Shown here: one piece after another, positions 8,604-11,521 of the stretch
Layout: every line of letters begins with the position of its first letter
How positions within the stretch are numbered: position 1 is the stretch's first letter
Source of the DNA: Pigoraptor vietnamica
Taxonomy: Eukaryota; Opisthokonta; Filasterea
Direction: 5' to 3'
Assembly (NCBI GenBank): GCA_943704525.1
Contig: CALSCQ010003240.1
Coordinates: 1-11,521 of the forward strand
DNA: 11,521 nucleotides
The notes under the pieces: generated by a model
Databases searched by the model: none
Seen by the model: only the letters and a program-made list of their open reading frames with translations
What the model was told of the DNA's origin: nothing
Program-made: the position numbers and the translations under genes

Positions 8604-8824
8604 ACAGGCGCCGGTTGTTACGCCGATACGTGACTGATGAAGACGCCGGTCAGTCGTCATTTTTAGTCCCTCCTTCAAATCCTTTTTTGTGCTCCTTTTC
8701 ACCCATTTTGGCTCTCAGAACTGCTCCTCTCGCGTGGCATGGCCTCAAACTCGCCAACATAGGTGACTAAAAAAAGTACACCGACAACAAAAAAAAAAAA
8801 AAAAAAGAGTCGGGAGCCAGATGG

Positions 8825-8832
8825 TCACGTGA
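8825..8832. promoter_or_regulatory. TCACGTGA palindrome (bHLH E-box)
   Basis: A perfect 8-bp palindrome lies within GGTCACGTGAT, 317 bp upstream of the acyl-CoA dehydrogenase ATG. The same octamer occurs 10 bp before the F-box-like ATG (6272-6279). It resembles sites of USF/TFE-type bHLH factors. Confidence 0.3.
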
Positions 8833-8923
8833 TGGGAGCATGTTGCCCCCGACAGGGACTCGTCCGGCCACTGTGAATTGATGGGCTGTGCTTTTTTCGA
8901 CCATTTTCGAACCAAATTGAAAA

Positions 8924-8929
8924 AATAAA
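8924..8929 (+). terminator. Candidate poly(A) signal AATAAA
   Basis: This is the only canonical plus-strand AATAAA in the spacer. It lies about 320 bp after the F-box-like stop codon and about 220 bp before the next ATG. Its use is inferred from position alone. Confidence 0.35.
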
Positions 8930-9148
8930 GCAGATTGCTAATAATAGCGCATAGCGCTGTGCTCCGCTCCGCACACACCAGCGCACACACACACACTCTC
9001 TGTCTCTCTCCTCCACACCAGCACTTACTCAAGCGCGCGCGCGCACACACACTCGCTAATAGCCGCACACTTCTTCACGCACAAATTGGTGGCTCACTAC
9101 TCCTGTTGCAAAGCTCCTCGCGCAACATCAAAACTTCCACCGGCGGAG

Positions 9149-11388
9149 ATGACGTCCCTTGTGCGCGCTCAGTGGCTGGCGCGCGTCGCCTCACGCACTC
9201 GCGTTCAAACGATTGCGCGGTGTGCGTCGACAAAGGCGGGGGACAAGCCGAGCAAGGCGCCGCAGCCGCTGTCCTTCAGCAAGGCGCTGTTCACTGGCAA
9301 AGTGCAACACGAGAAGATATTTCCGTTCCCAAACACACTTGACGCAGACCAGCAGGACACGCTCAAGGTGCTCGTGGAGCCTGTTGAGCGGTGGGTGGCA
9401 GATGCATTCGCATGCACAAACACGAACACGCATGACACACATACACACGCACGCACACACGCACGCACGCACACACACACACGCGCATGCATACACACAC
9501 ATATACATGCATACATACACACACATACACAACACACACACGCGCGCACAAACACACACACGCGCACACACACGCGCACACAACACACATACACACACAC
9601 ACACACGCGCATGCATACATACACACACACACACACATTTTTATACACACACGCCGCACACTCCCACATTCGGACACACTCACACAATCGCATTCCTTCG
9701 CCCTACGGACGCACGCACCGCGAAGCGCCACACACTCGACAGCTGCGGCACATTGAGCTGACTGCGTCCGTCCACGCAGCTTTTTCGCGGAGCGCGTCGA
9801 CTCGAAGCTGATTGACAAGGAAGCCGCCATTCCCGCGGACACGCTGAGCGGACTGAAGGAGCTCGGGCTGTTTGGGCTGCAGATTCCCCAAGAGTATGGT
9901 GCGGCACTCCACACGCGCGATTTGACGCCCATTGCTGAAACGCACGCAAAACTTGCAGCCAGACAGGCCCCATACACACATGCTGCGATGCACGCGCGAC
10001 ACTCGTTGTTTTGGAGCCACGTACTGCTCACGCATGCACGGACGCTCCCGCGCCACACGTTTTTAGTACTCGGATACAGGCGGACGACACACACACACCC
10101 TCTCAAATGCACGCACACGTGCGCAACGCAACACGTGCGCGCAAACGTGCATTCCAAAACTGCCTCCACTCTAAAACATTGCGCGCTTTCTCTCTCACAC
10201 CCTCTCTCCCTCTCTCGCGGCGCAGGCGGACTCGGCCTCTCCAACACGGGTTATGCGCGCGTCGTCGAATGCATCTCTCAGGATGGCAGGTGCGGAGTAA
10301 CGCCATTTGCGCGCTCCGTAAAAGCCTTCGATGCTGTCACGCACAACCCCGTCACCCACTAGCCTTGGTGTTACACTTGGTGTTACTGTGGCTGTGGTGA
10401 TTTTAGGAGTAGTCTGCCCACGTGAAAGCTCGACGCGCATTTCTCTCCCTTTACTTACGTTTCACTGCGCACGCATTCCCCGGCGCAGCCTCGCCGTGAC
10501 GCTCATGGCCCACCAGGTGAATAGCGCGTTGAATTGCGTTGACTCTGTTCTGCACTCGTCATACTCGGATGTGGGCGACTCGATGTGTGTTGCCTCTAGG
10601 TGTGGCCGTCAGATAAGAGCGCGTGGGTGTGCGTATGTGCTGTAGTCGTACGCGAGCGCGAGGGGCAAAGTCGCGTGGCGTATGTGTGCTCGCTGTCACT
10701 CTTGAATCCACACACGCACACACACCAATGTGACCCACGACCCACAGCATAGAGGCGGTGACACTGACACAGCGTATCAACATAACGTAACCCTAACCCT
10801 AACCCCTCGCGCGCAGAGCATCGGCTTGAAGGGCATTCTCATGTTTGGAAATGAGGCGCAGAAGCGCAAGTACCTCCCGAAGCTCGCCACGGGTGCGTCT
10901 TTTCTGTCGGCGCCGTTTGCCTGCGCGCATTTCTGCATTGTTGCAATGAGATGGCTCTTGTGTTCTCTTTGTTAGAACACCTGTTATACACCACGCACAC
11001 ACAGACACGTACATTTGTGATAATCTGGCACAACGTTGCATGCATGCATCATAAAGCTGCTGCGTCGACCCTTATAGTTATTCCATGTTACGCAGGCGAG
11101 CATGTCGCTGCATTTGCCCTCACGGAGCCCTCGAGTGGCTCGGACGCGGGTTCGATTCGCACCCGCGCCACTCTCTCGCCCGACGGCAAGCATTTTCTTC
11201 TGAACGGCAGCAAGATATGGATCAGCAACGGCGCGATGGCGGAGATCTTCACCGTGTTTGCGCGCACGGACGTCATCGATCCGGCGACCGGGGAGAAGAA
11301 GGACAAGGTGACGGCGTTTATAGTCGAGCGCTCGTTCGGTGGTCTCACCAACGGAAAGCCCGAAGACAAAATGGGCATCAAGGGATCG
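9149..11388 (+). CDS. ACADVL: Very-long-chain acyl-CoA dehydrogenase (mitochondrial), 5' six exons
   Basis: Exons 9149-9390, 9780-9898, 10226-10289, 10489-10516, 10817-10892 and 11096-11388 join in frame (822 nt, 274 codons). The gene continues past the right edge. Residues 1 to about 30 ([20 protein letters not shown]...) are Arg-rich without acidic residues, a mitochondrial presequence. The body contains [66 protein letters not shown], then the acyl-CoA dehydrogenase signature [13 protein letters not shown] (184-196) and [10 protein letters not shown] (213-222). Together these place it in the VLCAD/ACAD9 branch, which uses FAD to make trans-2-enoyl-CoA in the first step of mitochondrial beta-oxidation. 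The catalytic Glu and the C-terminal VLCAD extension would be outside the window. VLCAD versus ACAD9 cannot be settled from this part. Confidence 0.95.
9411..9675. repeat. CA-rich compound microsatellite in intron 1
   Basis: CA, GCA and CATA repeats fill most of intron 1 (9391-9779) of the acyl-CoA dehydrogenase gene. The retained frame through it gives meaningless His-Thr polymers, while splicing at GTGGGT/CACGCAG restores VERFFAERVD. Confidence 0.95.
10489..10516 (+). other. 28-nt exon of the acyl-CoA dehydrogenase gene
   Basis: The acceptor GGCGCAG and the donor GTGAAT bracket 28 nt. These complete a split Ser codon and encode LAVTLMAHQ, leading directly into SIGLKG of the next exon. The order matches the conserved family sequence, so the exon is real despite its size. 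Because 28 is not a multiple of three, skipping it would shift the frame. Confidence 0.9.
10788..10805 (-). repeat. Interstitial telomeric repeat, three TTAGGG units
   Basis: TAACCC occurs three times in tandem at the 3' end of intron 4 (10517-10816), ending 11 nt before the exon. Read on the minus strand these are TTAGGG units. The pyrimidines of the repeat occupy the place of the polypyrimidine tract. Confidence 0.85.
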
Positions 11389-11407
11389 GTGGGTGCGCTG
11401 TGCGGAC

Positions 11408-11521
<114 letters not shown>

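Larger units (their letters stand above)
8604..9148 (+). other. Spacer between F-box-like gene and acyl-CoA dehydrogenase
   Basis: No gene is seen. In order the spacer holds: a GACTGA/TCAGTC inverted repeat (8632-8637 with 8650-8655) just past the stop; T-rich stretches; an A18 run (8789-8806); the palindrome TCACGTGA (8825-8832); AATAAA at 8924-8929, which could end the upstream transcript; and CA- and CG-alternating sequence at about 8970-9060, which would be prone to Z-DNA. The dehydrogenase promoter must lie here, but no TATA box is evident. Confidence 0.5.

Noticed and set aside
7896-8702. Minus-strand 268-aa frame opposite the WPDDGAGG repeats
   Set aside because: Antisense of a GC-rich repeat; the sense strand has an intact spliced frame with matching codon pattern.
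10788-10805. Chromosome end
   Set aside because: Only three telomeric units, inside an intron with coding exons on both sides.

Overview
The window is nuclear DNA of a GC-rich eukaryote, most likely a unicellular one. Four protein-coding genes are split by spliceosomal introns, TATA and CCAAT promoter motifs are present, and long (TG)n/(CA)n microsatellites fill introns and spacers. One intron holds a TTAGGG-type telomeric repeat. A mitochondrial very-long-chain acyl-CoA dehydrogenase argues against a green alga or land plant. Introns of about 60-390 bp whose acceptors all end in GCAG would suit a choanoflagellate, an apusozoan or another GC-rich protist. I cannot name the species from sequence alone.

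Layout. (1) Minus strand, about 1420 to 165 and continuing past the left edge: the N-terminal part of a bacterial-type FAD-dependent oxidoreductase (DAO fold, GETxRTTAHL motif), in four exons including a 30-nt microexon. Position 1 lies in the pyrimidine tract of its next intron. (2) 1421-2661: divergent intergenic region with a pair of MEF2-like sites, four CCAAT boxes, GGGAA-type inverted repeats and a TATA box serving gene 2. (3) Plus strand, 2662-5462: a three-exon type I membrane mucin-like protein of 840 aa with a signal peptide, a novel Cys-rich ectodomain, about 33 Ser/Thr/Pro repeats, one transmembrane helix and a short tail. (4) 5463-6288: 3' flank, a long (TG)n block and the leader of the next gene. 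(5) Plus strand, 6289-8603: a four-exon protein of about 667 aa with an N-terminal F-box-like motif and a C-terminal WPDDGAGG repeat. (6) 8604-9148: spacer with a poly(A) tract, a TCACGTGA E-box, an AATAAA and a CA/CG-rich leader. (7) Plus strand, 9149-11388 and continuing past the right edge: six exons (274 codons) of a very-long-chain acyl-CoA dehydrogenase. Exon 6 is followed by an intron that runs into a (TG)n tract at the window end.

The four genes show no shared pathway. The two outer genes both encode likely flavoenzymes with mitochondrial-type N-termini, but they are ordinary single genes, not an operon. I found no RNA gene, transposon coding region, CRISPR array or virus. The least explained items are the mucin-like ectodomain, the F-box/WPDDGAGG protein, and the complementary UG/CA tracts placed around short exons.
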